A stretch of DNA of 64,000 bases. Source: Ophiura sarsii (Eukaryota; Echinodermata; Ophiuroidea; Amphilepidida; Ophiuridae). Shown piece after piece: positions 36,441 through 47,860 of the stretch (positions are counted from its first letter, which is position 1; every line of letters starts with the position of its first letter). A model generated the notes under the pieces. That model searched no databases. It saw only the letters and a program-made list of their open reading frames with translations, and was not told the origin of the DNA. A program made the translations under genes and the position numbers. The DNA is taken from the NCBI GenBank assembly GCA_035610835.1, contig CM069448.1:26313905-26377904 (forward strand), written 5' to 3'.

Positions 36441-37118
36441 TTGCGTCGGTTTGATTTCATTGGGGCACTCAAGTACGAAATGAACACGTTGGTAATTTAT
36501 AACACGCAGCAATCCGGCCTTAATTCATAACTCCTCCAAGTTAACCTTATACACGTAAGGATTCATAAAACATGGTGAAAACCATTTATTAGCAAATACA
36601 ACGTAGAGATAGCGCAATAATTACTTTTCTAACATAATATTGTACTTGCTGGACACCTCCTTACAATGGTTATCGACAATTCCCATGTCTAAATTTACTT
36701 ATCGACAATGTTCAAGGGTTGAGGATGGTATAGACAAGATACGTCTATACTACAATCTCGGCCAATATTGTTGGAACACTTTTATACGTGTGTTTAAAAC
36801 CTCTCCCCCTGGATCAATGTTGAAACATGATTTTTGGGTTACGGGATACTGGGAAGGGCCAACATTGCCCAGTGGGGAGGGGGGAGTTATTAATGTTTAG
36901 GAAAGGCTTTAAGCCTTCCGTCAAAGACAGCAATGTTTTGATAGTGTACATTTTGCGCAAACGGGAACGCACGAAAGGGTCATTATTACATGGATGTTCC
37001 AACTAATTATGGCCGCGATTGTAGAGTGAGGGGCTAAGCGCCCTCTACCCTCCTTATCTGTCTTTTACTGTACACTTTCTTGTGTTCATTTTTTCCATTC
37101 TTTACTCTTCTCTTCTAA
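36441..37118. other. No gene recognised
   Basis: No repeat or protein-like frame supported. Confidence 0.4.
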
Positions 37119-37346
37119 TTATTCTCTTTCGTAGATCACCTTGCTAGCCAGATTAGTTTCTTGTTTGCGTAGGTAGGGCTTAGCGGCGCCTGCCCCAGGA
37201 AAGACCAAAACTTCACCGATGTCAATTGGAGTACATATACACAGATCTCCAGTTGGCGGGAAAGGCGTAACCCCACACTGCGGTGTAGGGGCTGGTTTTG
37301 GTGCTTTCACTTCCTCTTCCTTTCTTTCCAGTTCTCTCTTTGAACT
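37119..37346 (-). CDS. Protein-like open frame, possible exon or captured gene piece
   Basis: A 76-codon minus-strand frame begins after an acceptor-like TTACAG. It reads KRELERKEEE, a proline-rich linker (KAPKPAPTPQC), PFPPTGDLCICTPIDIGEV and LVFPGAGAAKPYLRKQE, ending in TAA. The composition is balanced and more protein-like than the neighbouring frames, but I do not recognise it and there is no ATG. It may be an exon remnant of another gene, a fragment moved by a transposon, or chance. Confidence 0.3.
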   Translation of the reverse strand, partial: SSKRELERKEEEVKAPKPAPTPQCGVTPFPPTGDLCICTPIDIGEVLVFPGAGAAKPYLRKQETNLASKVIYERE

Positions 37347-37675
37347 CACCTGTAATTCAGGTATTTTATATTTTATATCTCCATCTCCCCTCCGGTGGGA
37401 ACCGGTTTCCCTGGTAGAGGAAATGTTACCAAAACCCGGTCAGCGATGAGCAGCAGCATCGTTGTAGTGTGCGGCGGATGAACCAGATACATGGTCAACG
37501 GCATATCACAGTGCATCAGAGATAGGTACTTGGCAGCCAAGGAAATGATCTGTGCATATAGGAGGGACTAGTACAACCAGGAGGTTGGAATGGCACTCTA
37601 CTGTGGATGTGGAAGGACCTGGCCCTCCACCACATCTATATTGGGTCTTGTTAGCCAACATGAGAGTTCAAAATA

Positions 37676-39232
37676 AATTAATGAAAACGGTATCGGATCG
37701 AAGTGGTACAAGAAGTGCTGGATAACATCCCGAAGAAAGATGTGACTATACTCATGGGGGACTGGAATGCTAAGCTGGGAAAATCAGTAACGAAAACAGC
37801 CAACATTGGTACATATGGACTTGGAATTAGAAATAAGAGAGGTGATAGATTGGAAGAGTTTTGTATGACAAACAACTTAATCGTACGAACACTATCTTTC
37901 AACATCATCCACGTAGGTTGTGGACATGGAAGAGCCCTGGTGATGGTGTGAGAAATCAGATTGACTATATCATGATTGGTAGAAGATGGAGTTCATTACT
38001 ACAGAATGTGAAGACACGACCAGGTGCCGACTGTGGAAGTGACCACCAACTACTGGCAGCCAAATTCAGATTAAAGTTGACAGCCAAAAGATCAAATGCG
38101 CCACCAAGCAGATACGATGTTGATGACATCCCGTTTCAGAGAGGAAAGAGTAACTAGGGACCAAACTGTCAACATAAACTCCCCCTGTACATGATCTTCA
38201 TAGACTACTCCAAGGCCTTCGACTGTGTCAGCCACAATGAAATGTGGAGACCATTAAGAAAATGGGTTTCCCAAAACACCTCATCGACTTGACCTGTAGG
38301 CTGTATGAAGACCAAGAATCTGCAGTGAGAACATCAAGTGGTGATACAGAATGGTTTGGCATAGGAAGAGGATTACGGCAAGGGTGCATATTGTCGCCAA
38401 GCTTCTTCAATGTGTATTCTGAAGATATTATGAGAGAAGCATTGGAGAGCTTTGACGGTGGTGTGAAATTCGGAGGAATTAAAATTACCAACTTAAGATA
38501 TGCTGATGATACCACACTCATATACAGGAGCCGAAAAGAGCTCATGGACATTATACAAAGGGTAAAAGAAGCAAGTGAGAAGAAAGGTCTTCTGCTGAAC
38601 ACTAAAAAGACAAAAATAATGGTAATGGACAAAGAGGACACAGGGGCTGATTTCTCACTAGATGAACAGAAGATAGACGTTGTACAACAGTTCGAGTACC
38701 TAGGATCTCTTATCAACACCAAGAGTGACAGTTCAACGGAGATCAAACGTAGGCTGGCAATAGCTCGCAAGACATTACAAGATGTGTCAACTATCTGGAA
38801 GAGCAAAGGGCTATCAATGAATCTCAAGGTACGCTTCCTGAAACAACCATCTTCTCCATCGCCACATATGGAAGTGAGTCATGGGTAATGACAAAGAATG
38901 ACAGGAAACGAGTTGATGCATTTGAGATGTGGTCCTATAAGCGACTTCTACGAGTTTCATGGAGGGAGAAGAGAAGCAATCACTGGGTATTGGAAAAGGT
39001 TAGAACAAAGCTCACACTAAGGAGATACATCAACATCAGAAAGCTGCGCTACTTTGGTCATATTACCAGGAGAGATAACAGTGTCGAGAAATTATTTCTA
39101 CAAGGACAGCGCAGTAGAAGGTAGTCATCTATAACATCATTGACTGATGACATTAAAAGGATCACTGGTTTAAGTACGATAGAAGCAACACGACGTGCAT
39201 CAAACCGAAACAAATGTCGAGCTCTTTAAAGG
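37676..39232 (+). pseudogene. RTE (BovB-like) LINE remnant
   Basis: The endonuclease half (37700-38140) shows ILMGDWNAKLG, NQIDYIM and GADCGSDHQLL, with one frame change. It jumps at about 38160-38190 to RT motif A (IFIDYSKAFDCVSHNEMW), so several hundred codons are missing. Then follow GLRQGCILSP, the intact catalytic NLRYADDTTLI, STEIKRRLAIARK, WVMTKNDRKRVDAFEMW and, after a stop, KLRYFGHITRRD and TGLSTIEATRRA. The order and wording match BovB-type RTE elements. It ends in a short (GA)n tail near 39270. Frameshifts and deletion make it inactive. Confidence 0.85.
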
Positions 39233-39274
39233 CCACAGCAGCACCGCCTGGTGCCATCTGACATAGAGAGAGAG

Positions 39275-40900
39275 AATGTTAGTAGTAATGACAGGGGTCT
39301 GAGGCGTAATCCACTTAAAGGGATTAAGCCACTTGAGAGGGATTATATTCAATAAATTGATAAATTCACTTGAGAATGTACTGTCCAAGTAAGCTTTAAT
39401 GAGCTGTCAATCATTCGATGAAATGAGCCGTCAATCAAAAGTAATTAAGGTAGAAATCCTTAAGTATGGTCATGTCTGAACTCGAGGCGGTGAATAATAA
39501 GTGATAGAAGAGGGTATTCCTTTACTAAAAGTATAAAGACCAGTGGTGAAGCATAATATCTCATTAAGTCGGTCTTATTAGTCAGTAGGCCTACTCATGT
39601 ATAGTTTATGTGAATTTTAAAACTATGTTGAAACAGGTCTAGCTAAAGTCACCAGTCATAATTTCTAAACATATCTGGCGCGTGGCTACGACATGGAAAT
39701 GTATTTAAACAAAGCCGTTTTGAGTAGTAACAAGGAGGTATTCCATCGAAACAGCCATAAATGGGAGATAACATGTTGGAAAATGCTAAAAATTTACTAC
39801 GTTACATTTACATCGATTCGTTCTGGGCGATGTTTGCAGCAGTGAAGAACTCAAGTAAACCGTTTTTTATACGCCAATGGATAACGTAGATTACGTTAGT
39901 TTATACAGATAGAGCATCACAAATTCAAACTCCGTAACCTATTGAACTATGCCGTTTCAATTAAAATTAGAACGACAGTCTGCTGTATTGGTTAAGAAGA
40001 AGTGGCTACCTTATCGACCATCCCAGTCAAAACCAGCATAGGTATGTAATGGCAGAACCCGATGACCTGTGGTACGATTTCATCTACGAGAATGCGCTAG
40101 GAAGCTTTGATATGCTGGAGGCTGTCAAAATAAGTCACCTGGATACATGTCTGATTGACTTTGACAGTTGTGCTGCAATATCCTGCTCCAAATGATAAAA
40201 AAGACGATACCGATTTTTTTCTTCAGTAGTGTTTGCCACGTGTCACATGGGAATGGGTCCCAGGATGAGCGGTTCAAGGTTCAAGGTTAACTATTAATTC
40301 ATATTGGTTAAAGTTCAAAAATGAACGGATGGTTCAAGGTTGATATTTATCATTGGTTCAAGTAAAAAAAATAATGATAAAGAATACCATGACGGCGCGT
40401 CGTTTGCGTATTCAATCGCGTCATTTGCGCATTCAATCGAGTGGTATGCTTATTTGCTCGTTCGCTCATTCATTCATATGCTCATTGGCTCATTGCTTCA
40501 TTGGCTCATTTGTTCATTAGTTCACTTCGCCGCTCTGAAACGGAGACGAATAATCACAAATAATAGTTGTTCTCCGTATCTGTACATGGTGGTGAATACG
40601 TCACAATAGTACAGGCGCTGATGATGACAAGGTATTATTCATGCATATTACGATTAAAATTCGAGTGCCTTCCCCTCTTTTGCTTCTGTTACCTCTGACT
40701 GAAATGGTAAATCGGCCATTGTCTGCGAATCAACTATAGCTTTCGTCGGAATGTCTGTTGTAGCAATGGTAGATGATGCGATGCGTGTTTTCTTAGATTA
40801 TTTCATATTTTGAAAGTAAGGCGTTGTATGTGCGTATTTTCTGTAGAATGCAACGCCATCGTACATTTTCGCATTTATAAAGATAAATTGTCAATTGATC
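39275..40900. other. No gene recognised
   Basis: Includes GGTTCAAGGTT-type short repeats (40270-40345) and TCATTGGCTCATT-type short repeats (40440-40520). Otherwise unremarkable. Confidence 0.4.
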
Positions 40901-41017
40901 GTCTATATTTATATGCAGCAATGGAAATACCCACATGACTTTCCACCCGGGGTAGACCAACCCGGGATCGACCAACCCTAAGTCGACCAACCCTAAGTCG
41001 ACCAACCCTGGGTGGAC

Positions 41018-41148
41018 TAGGGTTAGGATTAGGGTTAGGGTTAGGGTTAGGGTTAGGGTTAGGGTTAGGGTTAGGGTTAGTGTTAGGGTTAGGGTTAGGG
41101 TTAGGGTTAGGGTTAGGGTTAGGGTTAGGGTTAGGGTTAGGGTTGGGG
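41018..41148 (+). repeat. Interstitial telomeric repeat (TTAGGG)n
   Basis: About 22 hexamers, nearly all perfect, with variants such as TTAGTG near 41080 and TTGGGG at the end. It is not at a chromosome end: unique intron sequence lies on both sides. Confidence 0.95.
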
Positions 41149-41259
41149 TTGGTCCCTGGGTGGACAGTCCCGGGGCTGGACAGTCCCGGGGTTGTTTTAG
41201 AATGATCCGTCCTTGTTTTTACCTCCCGACCGCCAACCCCCTGAGTTTTTTAACATATA

Positions 41260-41927
41260 CAGGGTGAGTCAAAAAGACTGCAATAGTGGAAAGAAGCCAT
41301 TTTATTTTCAAAACAAAAATGAATTTTAAAACTTTTTAAACGTTGCAAGAATGATGTATTTAATCCTAACTTTGTGTGAAAAAAATGAAGTCGATTACAT
41401 TTTCCGTTTGCCTTTGGTGAACCTTTTGACCAGTGCACCCATTTCACACGTTTGTCCACGAGATACCCAAAATATGCATCAAATCGCAAAATGTGTCTCT
41501 CATTCAAATTTGGAAACTTGAGTTCATTTGTGATGTTATTGGAATTTGATGCATCCTTTCTTGTTTACATATGAGTTAGCATAATCAATTATAATCATAC
41601 CCATGCTATGAAAGCGTATAATGTTCTAAATTTTTAATAAAAAACTGACATTTTCCATTTTTTTGTTGGCGGGATATTCAAATATGAAAATGCAATGTGT
41701 GTCATTTCAAATGAAAATCACTGTGCTCGTGGACAAACAGGTACATTTGGTTGTGCAGCAAAGAGGGTCACCAAAAACAAACGAAAAATGCAATCGACTT
41801 CATTTGTTCACACAAAGTTAGGAGTAAATACATCATTCTTGCAAAGTTTAAAAAGTTTTAAAATTCATTTTGGTTTTGAAAACAAAATGGCTTCTTTCCA
41901 CTATTGCAGTCTTTTTGACTCACCCTG
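41260..41927. mobile_element. TA-flanked long palindromic MITE, mariner-type end
   Basis: Inverse arms of about 250 bp start CAGGGTGAGTCAAAAAGAC and close around a loop of about 180 bp. TA lies on each side. CAGGGTG termini next to TA are usual for mariner-related MITEs. The mirrored open frames on both strands are the two arms read in opposite directions, not genes. Confidence 0.8.
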
Positions 41928-42118
41928 TAATTTAGAATGAATATAGTTTCCAAGGTGTTTTTAAACAGTATTATAGTTTATCCCGTGAAGGCGCTATTGT
42001 AGTCCACCCAGGGTTGGTCTACTTTAGGGTTGGTCGACTTAGGGGTGGTCGACTCCGGGACTGTCTACCCCGGGTGGAAAGTCATGTGGGTTTTTCCATC
42101 GCTGCATATTTATATACA

Positions 42119-42535
42119 GCCGTTATTCGTGATTGATTAGCAGGATAGATACTAATCATAATGAAAGACAATCAACAAAATGATGTAAATACGATCTTAC
42201 AGCATACTACCAACTACTGAAACTAAGTGATGTTTATCAGTGTTTATTGTTTTTCATAGCAAAGTATAACGAAATTTGGATGACTCAATAATTTGTTTTA
42301 AAAGTGCATCACCAATATTGAAAAACACGATGTAGTTTGCACAATTAAATTACACACCTTGCAGATAATTTAAATTAGGTAATAACATTTTACGTCAAAG
42401 CAAAACCCCTTTTTTTCTTTTCAAAATTCCATTATCTTTATTAAACATATAAAGTCAAGGTTATATAGGAGCCTATAGACTGGTTTAAATAAGTGCACAT
42501 ATATCATATCCGGCTGTTTATTACTGTAATAACGT
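42119..42535. other. No gene recognised
   Basis: AT-rich sequence between two mobile elements. Confidence 0.4.
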
Positions 42536-42802
42536 TCTCTCTAAATGTAAAACGAGTGGAAAGAGTGGAAATTCACTCGAAAAGGAGCTAAGGGATTGAA
42601 ACGCAGGACAACCCGTTTTAGAGTGGAAATTTTCCACTCTAAAACGAGTGTGAAAGTTAATTTTTCACTCTCAATAGAGTGGAACATTGTCAAATAAAGT
42701 CCCCTTTCACTCCTTTTAGAGTGTTTTTCCACTCAAAAAACGTGTTTTCCTGCGTTTAACTCCTTGAAAGAGTGGAAAACCACTGTTTTACATTAAGAGA
42801 GA
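42536..42802. mobile_element. Small MITE built of GAGTGGAAA units
   Basis: Ends TCTCTCTAAATGTAAAAC and GTTTTACATTAAGAGAGA are inverse repeats. The interior consists of repeated GAGTGGAAA and its complement, including the internal palindrome TTTTAGAGTGGAAA/TTTCCACTCTAAAA near 42619-42650. About 267 bp, non-coding. Confidence 0.75.
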
Positions 42803-43432
42803 TATGATAGAATGCATTCACATATCAAATATATTTAACGGATCGCAATTTTAAAGACACTTTCAAAGATACCGATACCACTTAATTTAGTTGAATTGAG
42901 GCAGATTTAATACCAATAATCAATACAGACTGTGTGTAACAAGCAATAGTATATATACATATAATTACATTTATTTCTCGAGGAAAAGAAGAGAATATAG
43001 GCCTGCATACATGTTATTACATTTATGCCTCGCAGAAAAGACTAAAGGATGCAGTGACATAGTATTTCCGGGTGCAACATGAATACAAATATCGGCTATC
43101 AAAGGCATTTTAGTTGGGGTTCTTCATTGCTTTTGTTTAACAGTTATGCTCATTTAAACAAAGATGTCATAAAATGAGTTGGGCCAGTTTAACCTTTTTG
43201 AGCATTTAAAAGTGTGTTTGTGTTAATTGAAATCATTGGCTTTTCATTATCATCATGATCATGCAACGATATCAACTGTTACTTGTACGTATGGTGATGT
43301 AACATATTACTTCAGCGACTGTCGTATAAGTCTATCGTACAAGTCACTTATACGTATGAATCAGACGTACTAGTTATTCAGTGCTTCCTAAAACAATTGA
43401 GTGATCTAGTAATCAAGTTTTGTACTCACCCT
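42803..43432. other. No gene recognised
   Basis: Intronic AT-rich sequence. Confidence 0.4.
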
Positions 43433-44266
43433 CACTGTACAAATTCATTGATAACACTTAACAAACACTAAAACATGTTTGTTTCTGCATTTACACGTAA
43501 AAGCACAGGAGGCGTTGCTTACGAGGAAGCTCGAGGAATGGATACTATGTAAATGTAAAATTAAGGTTTCGCTGTGCGATAATGACATTCTCTTTGGCAA
43601 ATTCCCCATTAGTAAACATACTGGTCTCAATAACATCTTGTTGATTGCGAAATTTGCTGTATACAGAAATAGGTGCAATGGTTCAAAACCGTCATTTCAA
43701 AATATCCAACATGATATCATTAAGTACCATAACACTGAAAGACACATGTGGAAAAAATCTCTTAAGAATACTCTCTACCTAAAAAAATGGGACGTTTTCC
43801 ACATGCTTTTTGTATAATGTAAATATATTATATTTTGTAATTTATTGTATGTTTTAGTACGTCATCCTGTTTTTATGCATAATAACCATATTTTTGCGAT
43901 ATATAGTCTACTTATCGATGTTACTCTAACAGTTATCCACACACATTGTGTATTCTAACTGATTTGTAATCATATATTTTTTGTATATTTGATTTGTCAT
44001 AGCAGATGAAAAAAATAAAAAGAGAAAAGAAAAAAAAATACTACAACATGTTTACAGCACATTTTCGGCAAAAAATATAAACACACCAACATGTGTATAT
44101 TGCTGATTTAAACTTGTTACAGTGTTCATATTTTGTATGAGAAATTCCCTGCGAACGTGTTGTATAATGTTTATCGTAAGCAACGCCTCCTACACTTATA
44201 CGTGTAAAATGCAGATATAAACACGTTTTAGTGTCTATTAAGTGTTAGCAATGATTTTTTACAGTG
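43433..44266. mobile_element. Inverted-repeat element enclosing a LINE 3' end
   Basis: Terminal inverted repeats of about 95 bp begin CACTGTA and include TAACACTTAA, ACACTAAAAC, CTGCATTT and GGAGGCGTTGCTTACGA. The interior (about 43556-44040) is the 3' end of an L1/Tx1-like LINE. Confidence 0.75.
43556..44042 (+). pseudogene. L1/Tx1-like LINE C-terminal fragment with tail
   Basis: Reads ILFGKFPISK, NNILLIAKFAVYRNRCN and KPSFQNIQHDI, then KKSLKNTLYLKKWDVF and a stop near 43815. This resembles the extreme C-terminus of L1-clade ORF2 proteins (liLiaKyyIy..r...kPsf). A 3' untranslated region and an A-rich tail (44007-44038) follow. Only the last part of the LINE is present. Confidence 0.6.
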
Positions 44267-44689
44267 AATTAAATGTCACATTAATTCAACTGATGCGGCC
44301 TTGGAGGGGAAAAAAGTTGTTCAAATGTTTCAAATTAAATGACGATTTCAAAATAGTTTATGTTATGCTGCCTTTTGTAAGTAATATTTCAAACGTCAAT
44401 GATAATTCTTGATTACTTCCTTATAGCATATAGAAAACAAAACACACAAGTATGGTATATGGCTCGGAGGCTCATTCACAAGAGGTTTATTCAAATCTTG
44501 TAACATTTCATTAATTACCAAACATTGATACATATGATATTGGCAACTTAATTACAATTTTAATACAAGTCAAGATGCTTAATCAAATAATTTTTGATAC
44601 AAGTCTAAGGGAAGTATTATCAAAATTATTGGATAGACTAGACGCCTTCCTTTAAAATCCTGGAACATTTTGACATTGATCTGTCAGAC
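44267..44689. other. No gene recognised
   Basis: No repeat or protein-like frame supported. Confidence 0.4.
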
Positions 44690-44941
44690 ACAATTAGGAA
44701 ATCATCAATTTAACTATGGATAAAGTGAACTGCCTAAACCCCACCCTTTAGAGGGAAACTCATAAAGATGACTAAATTAGCTGATTTTATTCCTATCATT
44801 CAATAAAACAAATTAAGACACATTAGGAAATCAACAATTTAACTATGGATAAAGTGAACTGCCAAAACCCCACCCTTTAGCATTTAGAGGGATACTAATA
44901 AAGATGACTAAAAGCTACTAAATTTGTTGAATTTATTCCTC
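44690..44941. repeat. Direct tandem duplication, about 127 bp unit
   Basis: TTAGGAAATCA(T/A)CAATTTAACTATGGATAAAGTG and CCCCACCCTTTAG occur at 44693 and 44821, each followed by AAAGATGACTAAA and TTTATTCC. Confidence 0.85.
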
Positions 44942-45284
44942 TAGATATAACTTCCAGTAAACCTTGATCGCTTGCCAATGTTACTGGTGTTTCAGGGTCT
45001 ATACATATAGTAATGAACTGCCTACAACCCTATGAACTCTGCACAACAAATTAATGGTGGGTCTAGTGAACTACCATACGACCCCATACCCCTAGAGAGG
45101 CCCTCATTGAGTTTAATCAATTCGCTGACATAATTCACAGAAATATGATGTACCTGAAATTCAATTTGTCTGACCTTTAATTTAATTTAATTTATGAAAA
45201 TGGAGATTCAATGCATGGTATGAATTCAGTGAATCATAAAATTACCGCAAATTGACTACCTAGTCAAGTTCACTCATCAACCCA

Positions 45285-45455
45285 AGGTGCGTGCCGAAAG
45301 GCAGAAGGTATCGGAGGTAACTCCGAAAAAGAGCGTAAGAAATTGCAATGGGTGGGTGGGAGTGGTTTTAAATTTTTAGAACCTCTCGTGAAGAGAGCCA
45401 ACGAGATAATGGATGAGATAAAAGCGAGAGGATGCTGGGCCACTGCCTCAGCATA
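45285..45455 (+). other. Cluster of four stable hairpins, possible structured RNA
   Basis: Four hairpins occur within 165 bp: TGCC-GAAA-GGCA (45292-45303), TCGGAG-GTAA-CTCCGA (45311-45326), CTCTC-GTGAA-GAGAG (45383-45397), and ATGCTGGGC-CACT-GCC(T)CAGCAT (45432-45454). The first two have GNRA tetraloops. CCTCTCG (45382) can also pair with CGAGAGG (45425-45431). No known RNA family recognised, and it may be chance. Confidence 0.3.
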
Positions 45456-45918
45456 GAAACAAAGGCCAAATTCGCGGGCCTAGCAGTGCGACATCTGATT
45501 GGCTCATGCTCTGGTTACCATAGTTAAGGGACGCCAACCACACATACACATCAAGTTTCCCCTGCTCTAGGGTTTAATGATAGACAGGCTATCAGAAACT
45601 AAATTACATAACTGCAACTGTTCTTGATATCAAAGGAAGCCTGTATCATTCAGTAATTTAGAAAACCCAATCCTTGATGCTTTATCATTTGCCTCAAATA
45701 CATAACGAAAAGTAAATTCTGCTTATTCCACCTAAAAATGTCTTGAAAAGAGAAAAACAGCTAAGCAAATCTGGTTAGGTATTAAGAAAATGTCTCCAAA
45801 ATTCTTATTCTTAATATGATCGGATATCAAGTGGTTCACTTACTTCAGGACCATAACCAGGATTTTGTCTGGGCGAATTTTGTCCCCAAAAAGTGGACCT
45901 TTTTTCGCAAAGTGGACT
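45456..45918. other. No gene recognised
   Basis: No repeat or protein-like frame supported. Confidence 0.4.
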
Positions 45919-45936
45919 CCCCCCCCCCCCCCCCCC
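45919..45936. repeat. Poly-C tract, 18 bases
   Basis: An uninterrupted C run in a stretch with repeated AAGTGGAC words; the proline-rich frame across it is low complexity. Confidence 0.9.
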
Positions 45937-47060
45937 ACCAAAGTGGACCTATTCCCCCAAAAAAGTGAACCGTTTTTTAAATTTTAAGAAACTACCAAAA
46001 TCTGACCTTTTTTACCAGCATTTTGACTTATTCTCAACAAAAAACGTAAAAAACCCAAAGTGTGTTGCATTTTAGAACCTTTTTTTTAATTTTTTAATTT
46101 TAATTTTGGTTACAGGTCTGACTTGCTGAAATTAGTTCAGAAACAATTTTGCAGGCGTTCATTATCGTGCGGTTTATTATCAACAATCATTCCGGTTGTG
46201 TGTATGAAAGTATTAGAAAATCACTAGACCATAATTTGTTATTTAAATTAGGGCGCTTCTTTCCGTTAAATGAGTGAGCATACCCTAACATCTTTGTTAC
46301 AAGTCATGGCTTCCATTTATATCGACATTAAATAATGCCAATTATATCTGAAAGGTCGCGCTATTAATTATGTTTTTACTCCGGTCGTTTTGTTATCTGC
46401 TTCCTCTTATTATCTCTGAATTGTGTGAATTAAATACCATGTTTAGTTTTGCCGTATGAAATAGTATGTTATGCATGAAAAGTGCCCCATATCCTATATG
46501 GTTATTGTATTCTGTATGGGTATTGCATTATGTGTCACAAAATAACCGAGTCCAAAAATGGAAGAACTGATAAAACCATTTGCCTAGTACATGCTAGAAT
46601 CCGGTCAGGTAGACAACTGACTTTTATCCCTGACATTTTCAGAGAGATACATTGGAAACTTGTATAGATACAAACGATGATGTACAAGCAGGTTTAATTA
46701 ACATAATCCACATCAAGTGGGTGGGGTCCAGGGCCCGCGTTAGGACCTGGAAGCTCCTGGATTTAAGGCATTTTAAGGCAAAGATTCAGCATTCTGAAGC
46801 AAGAATTAGGGTGGTTCGAGATCCATTATAATATTGAAACCTGTATAAAAAAAAGTCAGTTTATGAAACTAAAATGGGCCAAAAATTCCTTAAGCCATCA
46901 GACTTTTGTTAAAATTAAATATTGAAATATTGAAAGTAATACGCGCGAAACCTGTAGGAAAAATGTCAGTTTTGAACTAAAAGGGTCCAGAAAAACGTTC
47001 CTAAAGCCATCTTGTTAAGCGTGAATAATGAAATCGAAACAAATACGTGCAAAGCGCGCA
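45937..47060. other. No gene; weak internal repeat
   Basis: Near 46840-47010 two degenerate copies of GAAACCTGTA..AAAA..GTCAGTTT..GAACTAAA..GG(G/T)CC followed by a TAAAGCCAT(C)-like word. Otherwise nothing to annotate. Confidence 0.45.
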
Positions 47061-47860
47061 AAATTTGTAACACTAAAAAGGTCTAGTATAACGTTTAAAC
47101 GTCCCCAACATTAACATGACCCCGTAACCCCCTACCATTTGCGCCGCCTATGCCCCTACCGTTCCTCCTTCTTCTCCTCTTCCTCCTTCTCTTCTCCACT
47201 TCCTCCTTTTTTAAAACTCTTTTGTTAATGGGGGGGGGGGGGGGCATGGTCTGCTGCCCTCTGGATACGTCACTAAGTCCCCCACTTCCCCAATTTGACT
47301 TGCTTCAAAGCAGTCATCCATTGCATCAATGTAATATAGGCGGCGGAACACGCCCAACCTAAATTTCACCGCCCGCTTCTTTAACTTATCAAGCGCCACA
47401 TGCCATAGAACACGTGTATATCATCGTCCCCCTAAATTGTTTTTGTCCCCTCTCCCTCTCCCAAATTTTGTAAATTTGTAACACTAAAAAGGTCCAGTAT
47501 AACGTTTAAACGTCCCCAACATTAACATGACCCCGTAACCCCCTACCATTTGCGCCGCCTATGCCCCTACCGTTCCTCCTTCTTCTCCTCTTCCTCCTTC
47601 TCTTCTTCACTTCCTCCTTTTTTAAAACTCTTTTGTCAATGGGGGGGGGGGGGGGGGGGGGGGCCTGGCCTGCTGCCCTCTGAATACGTCACTAAGTCCC
47701 CCCTTCCCCAATTTGACTTGCTTGAAAGCAGTCATCCATTGCATCAATGTAATATAGGCGGCGGAACACGCCCAACCTACATTTCACCGCCCGCTTCTTT
47801 AACTTTGTTTTTGTCCCCTCTCCCTCTCCCAATTATGTTATGCCTCTATTGCCGCTTCTA
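47061..47860. repeat. Tandem duplication, 411 bp period, with poly-G tract
   Basis: Copy 1 (47061-47471) and copy 2 (47472 to about 47860) are almost identical through AAATTTGTAACACTAAAAAG, CATGACCCCGTAACCCC, a pyrimidine TCCTCCTTCT tract and GGCGGCGGAACACGCCCAAC. They differ in the length of a G run (about 14 versus 23) and in indels near the end. The matching open frames in each copy are low-complexity. Confidence 0.9.

Larger units (their letters stand above)
40904..42118. mobile_element. Composite inverted-repeat element carrying telomeric repeats
   Basis: Arms of about 110 bp (40904-41017 and 42005-42118) share CCCACATGACTTTCCACCC, GGGGTAGAC, TAAGTCGACCAACCCTA-type repeats and CAACCCTGGGTGGAC. 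The left arm passes straight into a (TTAGGG)n array, then a G/C-rich GGACAGTCCCGGGG repeat, then a nested TA-flanked palindrome (41260-41927). No transposase. Target duplication not resolved. Confidence 0.7.

Noticed and set aside
41018..41148. Chromosome end
   Set aside because: More than 20 kb of unique and coding sequence continues on both sides; it is interstitial.
41250..41940. Mirror-image ORFs on opposite strands, 81 and 85 codons
   Set aside because: They are the two arms of one palindromic MITE read on opposite strands.
45893..46075. Polyproline ORF
   Set aside because: Low complexity from a poly-C tract with simple repeats around it.
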